DNA of 64,000 bases from Nonomuraea ceibae (lineage in GTDB: Bacteria > Actinomycetota > Actinomycetes > Streptosporangiales > Streptosporangiaceae), in NCBI RefSeq assembly GCF_019396325.1, contig NZ_JAHKRO010000031.1, forward strand, positions 16,225 through 80,224, given 5' to 3'. The translations under genes and the position numbers were made by a program. Position 1 is the first letter of the stretch. Each line of letters begins with the position of its first letter. This document shows positions 6,901 through 16,229 of the stretch, in pieces. The notes beneath the pieces are model-generated. The model ran no database searches, was not told the DNA's origin, and saw only the letters and a program-made list of their open reading frames with translations.

Positions 6901-8922
6901 GGCAGCCGTCAGGAGCTCCTCCGGCAGCGCCACCCGGGCGGTCACCCCGGAGCGGGGCGTCTCGTGCAGCCACACCCGCACGCCGAGCCGCTCCGCCAGC
7001 CGGCCCACCACGTGGTGGCCGAGGCAGCGGTCGGGCGCGGCCAGGAAGCTCTCCTCGCCCCTGAGCCGGGCGTTGGCCGCGGCCAGCTCGGCGGGCGTCA
7101 TGCCGACGCCGTGATCGGTGATCGTGATGCGGCACTCGCCCTCGTCGGCGCGTGCCCAGATCTCCACCTCGGCGTCGGGCGGCGAGAACGCCAGCGCGTT
7201 CTCCACCAGCTCGGCCAGCAGGTGCGCCACCTCGGCCACGACGGCCCCGCGCACCAGCGGGCCGTCCAGCACCCGCAGCGTCACCCGGTGATGGCCCTCC
7301 ATCTCCGCCAGCGTCATCCGCACCACGTCGGCCACCGGGACCGGCTCCGACGAGCGGCGTGCCGCCCGCTTGCCCGCCAGCACCAGCAGGCTCTCGGCGT
7401 TCCTGCGCAGCCGCCCGGTCAGCCGGTCGAGCTCGCACAGCCGCGCCAGCGCCGCCGGGTCGGACTCGTGCCGCTGCAGCACGCCGACCGCGCCGAGCTG
7501 ACGGTGCACCAGGTCGCGGTTGCGCCGCCCCAGCTCGGCCAGCGCCTCCGCGGTGCCCTCGCGCAGCGCCGTCCGCTGGGCGGCCAGCCGCGCCGCCGTC
7601 GCGTGCATGCCGCCGACGGCCCACGCCACCTCGGTGAACGCGTCGGCCCGCGCCCTGCCGGGGCCCGCCTCCCGTACGCCGGACTCCAGCTCGGCCGCGT
7701 GGTCGCGCAGGATGGCCGCCTCCGTGGCCAGGTTGCGCAGCGGACGCAGGACCGAGCGCACGACCAGCGCCCCCAGCGCGAGCAGCACCAGCGTCAGCGC
7801 GGCGCCGGAGGCCGCCAGCGTCACCAGGCGGCGCGTCTCGCGCTCCACGGCGGCCACGGCGGCCGCGCGGGCCTGACCTCCCGCCACCCGCTGCGCGGCC
7901 CTCAGCGCGTCCGTACGGGCCTCCGTGGCGCTCTCCCATGCCCGGGGCCCCGCCGTCACCTCCGTGCCCGAGGCGCTCGCCACGGCCTCCTGCTCCAGCG
8001 CGGCCACCCGGGCCACCGGTCCGGCCCGCAGCGCCCGGTCCAGCGCCGCCGCGCCCGTCCGCCCGGCCATCCGCCCGTAGCGGGCCAGGGCGTCGTCCGC
8101 CACGGCCCCGGCCCGCAGGAACGTCGCGTAGTCGGCCGCCGCGAACCCGCCCGCCGCCAGCGCCCCCGTCACCAGCGCGCGCTGCTGCGCGGCGGCCTCC
8201 TTGCCCCGCGCCAGCGCCTCCAGCGGCCCCGCCCGGTGCGAGGCCGCCAGCACGGCCGCGATCGTCGTCGTATAGGCGGTGAACACCGTCAGATGCCGGG
8301 GTCGCGCCCCCACCTCCCCCGGCACGGCCGCCGCCCCCGGCACGGCGCTCCCGGCTGAGCCCGGCACGACGGTCCCGGCCGCGCCCGGCACCGCGCCTTC
8401 GGCAGCTCCTGGGACGGCGGTTGCGGTCGCTTCGGGGACGGCGGCCGTGCCGGGGGCGGTGGTTCCGGCGGCGCCAGGCACGGCGGCTCCGGGGACGGCG
8501 CCCTCGGCTGTCCCGGCGGCGTTCCCGACGTTCCCGGCGTTCTCCCCGGCCGCGCGGATCTCGGCCAGGGTGCCGGGCCCGGGAAGCGACTCGCGTACGC
8601 GCCCGGCCCCGGCGCGGCCGCTGAGCAGCGGGGCGAGGGCGCCGTCGGTGGCCCGGCGGGCGGCGGCGAGGTCGGCGGCGAAGCGCTCCTCACCGGCCGC
8701 GCGGCCCGCGGCGAGGGTGCGTTCGCGCTGGAGGGCGTGGACCAGGTCCTCGGCGGCGAGTGCCACGTCCACCTGGCGGACGCCGGACGCGGCCTCGGCA
8801 CGGGCCGCGGCGAGGTCCGCGACGCCGGCTCCCGTCGCCGCGATGAGCAGCAGCGCCGGCACGGCCGGCAGCAGGAACAGGCGCGCCCTCAGGGGCAGCC
8901 CGCGGGCGGGGGACATGGTCAT
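6868..8922 (-). CDS. NIT-domain sensor histidine kinase-like ATPase
   Basis: 684-residue membrane sensor. First membrane helix at residues 15-35, then an extracytoplasmic domain with NIT-like segments ('ALQRERTLAAGRA' and 'YTTTIAAVLAASHR...GKEAAAQQRALVTGALAAG'), a second membrane helix ('TLVLLALGALVV'), a HAMP-like linker, and an ATPase with N box 'HLLAELVENALAFSPPDAEV' and G box 'ITITDHGVGM'. No clear phosphoacceptor His motif was identified. NIT domains are linked to nitrate/nitrite sensing, but the ligand here is unknown. An alanine/proline/glycine-rich insert with repeated VPGAA/PGTA units splits the NIT domain (see findings). ATG 8922 preferred: GAGGG lies nine bases upstream. No response regulator is adjacent. 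Confidence 0.8.
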   Translation of the reverse strand: MTMSPARGLPLRARLFLLPAVPALLLIAATGAGVADLAAARAEAASGVRQVDVALAAEDLVHALQRERTLAAGRAAGEERFAADLAAARRATDGALAPLLSGRAGAGRVRESLPGPGTLAEIRAAGENAGNVGNAAGTAEGAVPGAAVPGAAGTTAPGTAAVPEATATAVPGAAEGAVPGAAGTVVPGSAGSAVPGAAAVPGEVGARPRHLTVFTAYTTTIAAVLAASHRAGPLEALARGKEAAAQQRALVTGALAAGGFAAADYATFLRAGAVADDALARYGRMAGRTGAAALDRALRAGPVARVAALEQEAVASASGTEVTAGPRAWESATEARTDALRAAQRVAGGQARAAAVAAVERETRRLVTLAASGAALTLVLLALGALVVRSVLRPLRNLATEAAILRDHAAELESGVREAGPGRARADAFTEVAWAVGGMHATAARLAAQRTALREGTAEALAELGRRNRDLVHRQLGAVGVLQRHESDPAALARLCELDRLTGRLRRNAESLLVLAGKRAARRSSEPVPVADVVRMTLAEMEGHHRVTLRVLDGPLVRGAVVAEVAHLLAELVENALAFSPPDAEVEIWARADEGECRITITDHGVGMTPAELAAANARLRGEESFLAAPDRCLGHHVVGRLAERLGVRVWLHETPRSGVTARVALPEELLTAASAAVERVAQP

Positions 8923-9032
8923 CGCGCTGGGCCCTCGTAAAGTGACGTCAGGAAAGTGCGAGTGCACGTGACACGATATTGCGTCGCGTGTTCGCTTGAC
9001 TGCGTGACGTGAAGAATCTGGAGTGCGACACG

Positions 9033-9758
9033 GTGACGGTTCCGGTGTTCCTCGCGGCGGATCTGAGCGGGTCCGAGCTGGTGCTCGACGGCCCCGAGGG
9101 GCGGCACGCGGCGTCGGTGCGGCGGCTGCGCGAGGGTGAGCGGGTCGACCTGACCGACGGCGCGGGCGCGGTGGCCGAGTGCGTGGTGCGCGAGGTGCTG
9201 AAGGACGCGCTGCGGCTGGACGTGCTGGCCCGCCACGAGGTGCCCGCGCCGCGGCCCCGGCTGGTCGTGGTGCAGGGCCTGCCCAAGGGTGACCGGGGCG
9301 AGCTGGCCGTGGAGATGATGACCGAGGCGGGCGTCGACGTGATCGTGCCGTGGGCCGCCTCGCGCAGCATCACGCAGTGGAAGGGCGAGCGGGCCGCCAA
9401 GGCGCTGGGCCGGTGGCGGTCCACGGCGCGGGAGGCGGGCAAGCAGGCGCGCCGGTTCCATCTGCCGGAGGTGGCCGAGCCCGCCACGACGGCCCGCGTG
9501 GAGGCGCTGCTGGCGGGCGCGGCGCTGGGGCTGGTGCTGCACGAGGAGGCGGCCGAGCCGCTGTCGCGGGTGGCGCTGCCGGCGGGCGGCGACATCGTCG
9601 TCGTGGTGGGCCCGGAGGGCGGCGTGTCGGAGGACGAGCTGGCGCGCTTCGAGGCGGCCAAGGCGGTGCCGGTGCTGCTGGGGCCGACGGTGCTGCGCAC
9701 CTCGACGGCGGGGGTGGCGGCGGCGGCCGTGCTGCTGGCGCGCTCCGGCCGCTGGTAG
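9033..9758 (+). CDS. rsmE: 16S rRNA (uracil1498-N3)-methyltransferase RsmE
   Basis: 241-residue SPOUT methyltransferase that methylates U1498 of 16S rRNA. N-terminal PUA-like domain ('LDGPEGRHAASVRRLREGERVDLTDG'), then 'VQGLPKGDRGELAVEMMTEAGVDVIVPWAASRS' and the trefoil-knot SAM site 'VVVGPEGGVSEDEL ... LGPTVLRTSTAG'. GTG 9033 chosen because GGAG at 9020-9023 is well spaced; a GTG at 9009 in frame would add eight residues. rsmE normally follows dnaJ in actinobacteria; here the reverse-strand kinase separates them. Confidence 0.93.
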   Translation: MTVPVFLAADLSGSELVLDGPEGRHAASVRRLREGERVDLTDGAGAVAECVVREVLKDALRLDVLARHEVPAPRPRLVVVQGLPKGDRGELAVEMMTEAGVDVIVPWAASRSITQWKGERAAKALGRWRSTAREAGKQARRFHLPEVAEPATTARVEALLAGAALGLVLHEEAAEPLSRVALPAGGDIVVVVGPEGGVSEDELARFEAAKAVPVLLGPTVLRTSTAGVAAAAVLLARSGRW

Positions 9759-9787
9759 CGTCCCGGCGGGCCATGCGCCTGGGGGCG

Positions 9788-10444
9788 TCAGGGGAGCGGG
9801 GGCGGGGTGGCGAGCAGCGGGCTGGGCGCGTCCGACGCGGTCGGCGCCGGGTCGCCCGGCGGGCACTCCTCGGCGGGGCAGGGCGCCTCGGGCGCGGCGG
9901 TCTCCGAGATCGACGGGTCCGGCGAGGGCGAGGGCGTGATCTCCGGGCAGTCGGCGGGCGGCTCCGCCTGCTCCTCGGCGGCCGTCGGGCACGGCGTCGT
10001 GCTGGGCTCGGAGCTGGGGGAGGGGGAGGGCTTGCTGGTCGACCTGGCCGTCTCCGACGGCTGCGGGGAGGGCGGCGGCGTGGACGGGTCGGGGACGACG
10101 ACCGCCGGCGGGTCCTGCCGTACGGTGGCCTTCGGCTCGGCGGGCCGGCTGGTCGACGACTTGGCCGGCGGGGTGGCGCTGGAGGTGGCCTCGACCTCCT
10201 GGACGGGCACCTGCTCGATCACCTGGTTGCGCAGCTCGGGGACCACCATCACGATCGTGGCGGCGACCAGGACGGCGCTGGCCGCGGCGGCGCCCACCCG
10301 CCACCAGATGAGGTTGCGCGCCCCGCGCCGCTCGATCCGGGCGCGGATGATCTCCAGCCCGTCCGGCGAGGGCACGACCGCGTCCGCCTCCGCGTGGAGC
10401 GCACGGCGCAGGGCGTCGCCGTGCTCGTCGGGGGGCTGGGTCAT
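9788..10444 (-). CDS. Single-pass membrane protein partnering the sigma factor (putative anti-sigma)
   Basis: 218 residues. An N-terminal cytoplasmic part of about 45 residues ('DALRRALHAEADAVVPSPDGLEIIRARIERRG') precedes one membrane helix ('VGAAAASAVLVAATIVMVV'), and the rest is a Pro/Ser/Thr/Glu-rich extracytoplasmic tail with four cysteines near the C-terminus. Its ATG overlaps the stop of the sigma-factor gene (ATGA, 10441-10444), so the two are translationally coupled. The layout is that of the membrane partner encoded after SigE-family/ECF sigma factors, but no HxxxCxxC zinc anti-sigma motif is visible, so inhibition is inferred from context only. Confidence 0.6.
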   Translation of the reverse strand: MTQPPDEHGDALRRALHAEADAVVPSPDGLEIIRARIERRGARNLIWWRVGAAAASAVLVAATIVMVVPELRNQVIEQVPVQEVEATSSATPPAKSSTSRPAEPKATVRQDPPAVVVPDPSTPPPSPQPSETARSTSKPSPSPSSEPSTTPCPTAAEEQAEPPADCPEITPSPSPDPSISETAAPEAPCPAEECPPGDPAPTASDAPSPLLATPPPLP

Positions 10445-11046
10445 GACATCTTCTCCAGGACGGATCGCAAGGCGGCCATGCCACGCGCCGTGTGGCTCTT
10501 GACCGCGCCCTTGCTGATGCCCATGGCGTGGGCGATCTCAGCCTCGGACAGATCACCGTAGTAACGAAGGACCAGTGCCTCTCTCTGACGGGTGGGCAGG
10601 GCTCGCAGCGCCTCGATCACGGCGGAGCGTTCGAGCTCGCCGATCGCGCCGTTCTCGGCGCTCGGCGCGTCGGGCAGGCCCTTCGGCGCGTATTTCTCGA
10701 CGACCGCGCGGTGGCGCAGCACGGAACGGGACCGGTTGACGACGGACTGACGCAGGTAGGCGAGTGCTTTGTCGGGGTCACGCAGTCTGCGCCAGGCGCC
10801 GTGGATGGCGACGAACGCGTCCTGCACGACTTCCTCCGCGGTTGCCATGTCGCGCACCAGCAACACAGCGAGACGTACCAATGACCGAAAGTGCGCGCTG
10901 TAGAGCGCGGTCACGGCCATGTCGGCGTCCCACCCGACCGGCACCGCCCCCATGGACCTGTCGGCCAGGAGGGTTTCGGTGGTCACTTCAGTGGGACGCG
11001 CGGCCTTGCCTGAGGGTTTACGCTCTTCCGGTTCCTTAGGGGGCAT
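10441..11046 (-). CDS. SigE-family RNA polymerase sigma factor
   Basis: 201-residue sigma factor. Region 2 'ALYSAHFRSLVRLAVLLVRDMATAEEVVQDAFVAIHGAWRRL' is followed by 'RQSVVNRSRSVLRHR', then region 4 'ALRALPTRQREALVLRYYGDLSEAEIAHAMGISKGAVKSHTARGMAAL'. This is the short two-domain ECF layout of the actinobacterial SigE family. ATG 11046 selected; the frame is open further upstream but that part is basic and non-family. Its partner membrane protein overlaps by four bases downstream. The target regulon is unknown. Confidence 0.85.
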   Translation of the reverse strand: MPPKEPEERKPSGKAARPTEVTTETLLADRSMGAVPVGWDADMAVTALYSAHFRSLVRLAVLLVRDMATAEEVVQDAFVAIHGAWRRLRDPDKALAYLRQSVVNRSRSVLRHRAVVEKYAPKGLPDAPSAENGAIGELERSAVIEALRALPTRQREALVLRYYGDLSEAEIAHAMGISKGAVKSHTARGMAALRSVLEKMS

Positions 11047-11214
11047 GACCCAGTCGTGTCCTCGCCAGGTGGCCTCGCCCGACCCTGAATCGTCTCTTTT
11101 CCTTGAAGTGTTGCACACACACCCTAACCGCGTTGATCTTCGGACGCCACGCGGGAAGCGGTCACCGATTCGCAACGCCGATCAGGCGATGTCCCGTGTC
11201 GGTAAGGTGATCGG

Positions 11215-11559
11215 GTGACCGACTGCCTCTTCTGCAAGATCGTGGCCAGGGAGATCGAGGCCGAGATCGTCCTGGAGACCGAGCGGGCGCTGGCCTTCCG
11301 CGACATCAACCCGCAGGCGCCCACCCACGTGCTCGTCGTACCGAAGGCGCACCACGCCGACGCGGCGGCCCTGGCCGAGGCCGACGACGGGCTGGCCGAC
11401 GACGTGCTCAAGGCCGCGCACGCGGTGGCCGTGCAGGAGGGCGTCGCGCCCGGCGGTTACCGGATCGTGTTCAACACCGGGGCCGGCGCCGGTCAGACCG
11501 TCTTCCACGTGCACGCGCACGTGCTGGGCGGGCGTGACCTGACCTGGCCGCCCGGGTGA
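11215..11559 (+). CDS. HIT family hydrolase
   Basis: 114-residue histidine-triad protein (HINT type). 'CLFCKIVAREIEAEIVLETERALAFRDINPQAPTHVLVVPK' is the family N-terminus and 'FHVHAHVLGG' near residue 100 carries the HxHxH triad that hydrolyses AMP-lysine or AMP-amine type bonds. GTG start. It precedes phoH-ybeY, the usual actinobacterial order. Confidence 0.92.
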   Translation: MTDCLFCKIVAREIEAEIVLETERALAFRDINPQAPTHVLVVPKAHHADAAALAEADDGLADDVLKAAHAVAVQEGVAPGGYRIVFNTGAGAGQTVFHVHAHVLGGRDLTWPPG

Positions 11560-11650
11560 TATTGGCATGAGCGATCGGCCTGGTCCCGGCTACCATGGGG
11601 GCACAAGCAAAGCCAAGGAGACCGGGAGGCATCAGGCCGCTGGCCTGCCC

Positions 11651-12678
<1,028 letters not shown>

Positions 12679-12682
<4 letters not shown>

Positions 12683-13155
12683 GCATCGAGATCAACAACG
12701 AGTCCGGCGTCGGCGTCGACGAGGAGACCCTCGTCGCGCTGGCCGGCCACGTGCTCGCCGAGATGGGCATCAACCCGCTGGCCGAGCTCTCGATCGTGGT
12801 CGTCGACGAGGACGCCATGGCCGAGCTGCACGAGAAGTGGATGGGCGAGCCCGGCCCGACCGACGTGCTCGCCTTCCCGATGGACGAGCTGCGTCCCGGC
12901 GGCGGCGCGCGTGGCGACGGCGAGAGCCCCGCCGACCCGGCGCTGCTGGGCGACGTGGTGCTCTGCCCGCAGGTGGCGGCCCGGCAGGCCGAGGAGGCCG
13001 GCCACAGCGCCCAGGCCGAGCTCGAGCTGCTGTGCACCCACGGCATCCTCCACCTGATGGGCTACGACCACGCCGAGCCCGAGGAGCACAAGGAGATGTT
13101 CGGGCTGCAGGCCCGGCTGCTCGAAGCCTGGCGGGAGGTGCGCGACTCCCGGTGA
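12679..13155 (+). CDS. ybeY: rRNA maturation endoribonuclease YbeY
   Basis: 158-residue metal-dependent RNase for 16S rRNA 3'-end maturation. The zinc site 'HGILHLMGYDH' is complete. Starts inside the phoH stop (ATGA), and its stop overlaps the GTG of the next gene, so phoH, ybeY and the CBS protein are translationally coupled. A glycine-rich loop (RPGGGARGDGESPADP) before the 'LLGDVVLCP' strand is typical of actinobacterial members. Confidence 0.95.
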
Positions 13156-14447
13156 ACGCCTGGTTGCCGTTGGCCATCGTCCTCGTCGTGGTCGGTGGCC
13201 TCATCGCCAGCGCGGAAACGGCGTTGACGCGCATCTCCCGGGTGCGCGCCGAGGAGGCCGTGCGAGACCGCAGGCGCGGCGCCGTCCGGCTGCACGCGAT
13301 CGTCTCCGACGCGCCGCGCTACCTCAATCTGCTGCTCCTGCTCCGGCTGAGCTGCGAGCTGGTCGCGACGGTGATCGCGACGTTGCTGTTCATCGACCTC
13401 ATGCACGACCAGGGCTGGGCGTACGTGTCCGCCGCGGCCGTGATGATCGTGGTGAGCTACGTGATCGTCGGCGTCATGCCGCGCACCCTGGGCCGCCAGC
13501 ACGCCGAGCCGATCGCGCTGGCCAGCGCCCCGATCGTCTACGGGCTGACGAAGATCTTCGGGCCGCTGCCCAAGCTGCTCATCCTGCTGGGCAACGCGCT
13601 GACGCCCGGCAAGGGGTTCCGCGACGGGCCGTTCACCTCCGAGGCGGAGCTGCGTGACCTGGTCGACCTGGCCGAGGAGCGCCGGGTCATCGAGCCCGAC
13701 GAGCGCGAGATGATCCACTCGGTGTTCGAGCTGGGCGACACGCTGGTGCGCGAGGTCATGGTGCCGCGCACCGACATGGTCTACATCGAGCGGGGCAAGA
13801 CGCTCAGCCAGGCGCTGTCGCTGGCGCTGCGCAGCGGCTTCTCCCGCATCCCGGTGGCCGGCGAGAACGAGGACGACGTCATCGGCATCGCCTACCTCAA
13901 GGACATCACCCGGCGGGTGCACGAGTCGGGCGCCGACCGCGGGCACGAGCGCATCGAGTCGATCATGCGCCCGGCCACGTACGTGCCCGAGAGCAAGCCG
14001 ATCGACGAGCTCCTGCGCGAGATGCAGGCCAAGCAGACCCATCTGGCCATCGTCATCGACGAGTACGGCGGCACGGCCGGCCTGGTCACGATCGAGGACG
14101 TGCTGGAGGAGATCGTCGGCGAGATCACCGACGAGTACGACCAGGAGGCGCCCCGGGTCGAGCCGATGCCCGGCGGGGCGCTGCGGGTGACGGCCCGGAT
14201 GCCGGTCGACGAGCTGGCCGAGCTGTTCGACACCGAGATCGAGGTCGACGACGTCGAGACGGTGGGCGGGCTGCTGGCCCACGCGCTGGGCCGGGTGCCG
14301 ATCGCCGGCTCCCAGGCCGAGGTGGCGGGCCTCAGGCTGACGGCCGAGAGCCTGGCCGGGCGGCGCAACCGGATCAGCACCGTGGTCGTGCGGCGGGTGC
14401 TGCCGCTGGGCGACGACGTGGTCCCCGCCCGCGCCGAGCACGACTGA
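13152..14447 (+). CDS. CorC/HlyC-type membrane protein with DUF21 and CBS domains
   Basis: 431 residues. The N-terminal DUF21/CNNM domain has membrane helices at about 3-22 and further hydrophobic segments near 60-80, 90-115 and 125-145, followed by 'LRDLVDLAEERRVIEPDEREMIHSVFELGDTLVREVMVPRTDM', two CBS domains ('GFSRIPVAGENEDDVIGIAYLKDI' and 'KQTHLAIVIDEYGGTAGLVTIEDVLEEIVGEI') and a C-terminal CorC_HlyC domain. Annotated as hemolysin-like in many genomes, but the family is tied to Mg2+/Co2+ transport. GTG start overlaps the ybeY stop. Confidence 0.9.
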   Translation: MNAWLPLAIVLVVVGGLIASAETALTRISRVRAEEAVRDRRRGAVRLHAIVSDAPRYLNLLLLLRLSCELVATVIATLLFIDLMHDQGWAYVSAAAVMIVVSYVIVGVMPRTLGRQHAEPIALASAPIVYGLTKIFGPLPKLLILLGNALTPGKGFRDGPFTSEAELRDLVDLAEERRVIEPDEREMIHSVFELGDTLVREVMVPRTDMVYIERGKTLSQALSLALRSGFSRIPVAGENEDDVIGIAYLKDITRRVHESGADRGHERIESIMRPATYVPESKPIDELLREMQAKQTHLAIVIDEYGGTAGLVTIEDVLEEIVGEITDEYDQEAPRVEPMPGGALRVTARMPVDELAELFDTEIEVDDVETVGGLLAHALGRVPIAGSQAEVAGLRLTAESLAGRRNRISTVVVRRVLPLGDDVVPARAEHD

Positions 14448-14510
14448 CCGGCGGGTCCAGGTTGTCGCAAGCGTTCTACAAGTCTTCTGCAAGCGCCGTC
14501 CGCCAGTCTT

Positions 14511-14684
14511 TCTCTCGACACCCTGTGCGGTGGGTGTCACGAGGGGGGCTTCCGAGCGCCGGGTGGGGTTCGCGGCGGGAGGAAGGCTTCCGGGGGGACG
14601 GCAACGTCTCGATCAGCTAGCCGATCGTGACGTTGTTCGGCGTAAAGGGTGTTCTCGTCCGAACAGGACGGGAGCACCCTTTTT
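14511..14684 (+). ncRNA. Candidate structured RNA ending in an intrinsic terminator
   Basis: The 313 bases between the CBS protein and the lipoprotein gene hold no convincing ORF but several stem-loops in a row. GACACCC 14517-14523 pairs with GGGTGTC 14532-14538. CTTCC near 14550 can pair with GGAAG near 14582 around a GC-rich middle. GCAACGTCTCGATC 14601-14614 pairs with 14623-14636 (one mismatch and one G-U). A terminator hairpin follows at 14647-14679. This may be a processed 3' UTR, a riboswitch-like leader or a separate small RNA. I could not match it to a known class such as c-di-AMP, cobalamin or SRP RNA. Confidence 0.35.
14647..14684 (+). terminator. Rho-independent terminator
   Basis: GGGTGTTCTCGTCC (14647-14660), loop GAACA, then GGACGGGAGCACCC (14666-14679): a 14-bp stem with two G-U pairs, followed by TTTTT. 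This is the clearest intrinsic terminator in the window and ends the HIT-phoH-ybeY-CBS transcript or the candidate RNA before it. Confidence 0.85.
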
Positions 14685-14760
14685 GCGTTTGATCCTTTGT
14701 TGGTAGTAGCGGTGGATTGCCGTAATTGCCGACCGGGGAGGCTGCCGGTCGGAGGGAATC

Positions 14761-15393
14761 ATGAAACGCGGACAGCGGATCATCGCCTGCGGGCTCCTTG
14801 CCGGTGCCCTGACAGGCTGCGGAGACGGCGGCCTCGTCCAAGGGGTCGACGTACAGGCCCTGGCCCAGATGCGGGAGGTTCTCAAGAAGGAGCCGCGGCT
14901 GCCCGAGGGCTTCTCGCCCCGGCCCGAGCAGGCGTGGCGGGCGCCGTTCACCCCGGCCGACCGCAACTGCCGGGCCGTGCTCGACGCGGCCGGCGGGCGG
15001 GCGCCCGCGCAGGAGCTGACCGCGCAGGCCGCGGCCAGCTATCAGGGCGACGAGCTCGGCGAGCAGGTCGGCGTCGGCCTGGCCCGCTACACCGGCGCCG
15101 CCGCCGAACAGCACCTGGCCGAACTGACCCGAGCCCTGGAGGCGTGCCGCGCGGTGCGCCAGGGCACCGGCACCCACCTGCGCACCACGCTGGTGCCGGT
15201 CGGGAAAGTGGCCGACGAGGCGGTGGGCGGCGAGCTGCGCGGACGGCTGAACGGCTATCCCTACACGCTCGACGTCGTGCTCGCCCGCTCGGGCGACACG
15301 CTGGTCTCGCTGGTGCACACGAGCATGGCCGAGGTGGACCCGCAGCGCACGCGGCAGCTCCTCGACGCGGTGATGCGGATGGCCAGCGCCTAA
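14761..15393 (+). CDS. Putative lipoprotein
   Basis: 210 residues. Signal peptide with lipobox L-T-G-C20 (MKRGQRIIACGLLAGALTGC), so likely anchored to the outer face of the membrane. The mature part has three further cysteines (NCRAV, EACRAV) and a mixed alpha/beta pattern ending 'TLVSLVHTSMAEVDPQRTRQLLDAVMRMA', resembling small sensor-type extracytoplasmic domains of actinobacterial lipoproteins, but I do not recognise a named family. GGAGGG lies five bases before the ATG. First gene after the terminator, so probably transcribed from its own promoter and continuing into the next gene (10-base gap). Confidence 0.7.
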   Translation: MKRGQRIIACGLLAGALTGCGDGGLVQGVDVQALAQMREVLKKEPRLPEGFSPRPEQAWRAPFTPADRNCRAVLDAAGGRAPAQELTAQAAASYQGDELGEQVGVGLARYTGAAAEQHLAELTRALEACRAVRQGTGTHLRTTLVPVGKVADEAVGGELRGRLNGYPYTLDVVLARSGDTLVSLVHTSMAEVDPQRTRQLLDAVMRMASA

Positions 15394-15403
15394 TCTGGTC
15401 CTC

Positions 15404-15742
15404 GTGACTCTCGATCCCGAAGACAGCAAGATCATCACCCTGGCCCGGTCGTCCCGGGCGCGCAACGGCTCCGCCCAGGGCGCCGCCGTACGCGACGAGA
15501 CCGGCCGCACCTACGCGGCCACCGACGTCGCGCTCACCTCGCTCACCCTGTCGGCGGTGCAGGTGGCCGTGGCGACGGCCGTCTCCAGCGGCGCGCGGTC
15601 GCTGGAGGCCGTGGCGCTGGTCACCGACGGCGACGGGCCGAGCGCCGCCGACGAGGCCGCCGCCCGCGAGCTGGGTGTCAAGACCATCCTCGTGGCCGGC
15701 CCGGACGGCACGCTGCGCGACGGCACGCCCGGCGGGGCCTGA
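15404..15742 (+). CDS. Cytidine deaminase-like protein lacking zinc ligands
   Basis: 112 residues, GTG start. The pattern 'SSRARNGSAQGAAVRDETGRTYAATDVALTSLTLSAVQVAVATAVSSG' matches the first half of the small cytidine deaminase fold and members located just before era in actinobacteria. The zinc-binding motifs of active enzymes (HAE or CAE, and PCxxC) are both absent: the first is replaced by S-A-V-Q and no PCxxC follows. It is therefore probably not a deaminase, although databases usually label it so. Confidence 0.7.
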   Translation: MTLDPEDSKIITLARSSRARNGSAQGAAVRDETGRTYAATDVALTSLTLSAVQVAVATAVSSGARSLEAVALVTDGDGPSAADEAAARELGVKTILVAGPDGTLRDGTPGGA

Positions 15743-15743
15743 C

Positions 15744-16223
15744 ATGCCGATGTCGCCGTTCCTGGCCGATCTGCGCGCCAAGGTCGGCTCCCAGCTCCTC
15801 ATGCTGCCGTCGGTCAACGGCTGCGTGTTCGACGAGAGCGGCAGGCTGCTGGTGGCACGCCACGGCGACGTCGGCCTCTGGGCCACCCCGGGCGGCGGCG
15901 TCGACCCCGACGAGCGGCCCGAGGACGCCGTCGTGCGCGAGCTGCGCGAGGAGCTCGGCCTCGAGGTCCGCGTACGCGCCCTCATCGGCGCCCACGGCGG
16001 CCCCGACTTCCGCGTCCTCTACCCCAACGGGCACCAGGTCGCGTACGTGATCATCACGTACGCCTGCGCCATCGTCTCCGGCACGCCCACCCCCGACGGG
16101 GACGAGATCACCGACGCCCGCTGGGTCACCGAGCCGGAGCTGGCCGGGCTCAGGATGACCGCGTGGAGCCCCCACGTGCTGCCCCAGGTCTTCGCCTGGT
16201 GGCGTGACCAGGCCGATCGATGA
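15744..16223 (+). CDS. NUDIX hydrolase
   Basis: 159 residues. The Nudix box is complete, G-G-V-D-P-D-E-x7-REL-x-EE-L-G within 'GGGVDPDERPEDAVV' and 'RELREELGL', predicting Mg2+-dependent cleavage of nucleoside-diphosphate-linked substrates. Substrate is not evident. ATG 15744 overlaps the preceding stop region; a second ATG lies at 15750. It sits between the deaminase-like gene and era, all closely spaced, suggesting one transcript. Confidence 0.85.
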   Translation: MPMSPFLADLRAKVGSQLLMLPSVNGCVFDESGRLLVARHGDVGLWATPGGGVDPDERPEDAVVRELREELGLEVRVRALIGAHGGPDFRVLYPNGHQVAYVIITYACAIVSGTPTPDGDEITDARWVTEPELAGLRMTAWSPHVLPQVFAWWRDQADR

Positions 16224-16229
16224 GCCAGA

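Noticed and set aside
14448..14684. A c-di-AMP (ydaO) or cobalamin riboswitch before the lipoprotein gene
   Set aside because: I could not find the conserved motifs of either class; kept only as an unclassified structured RNA.
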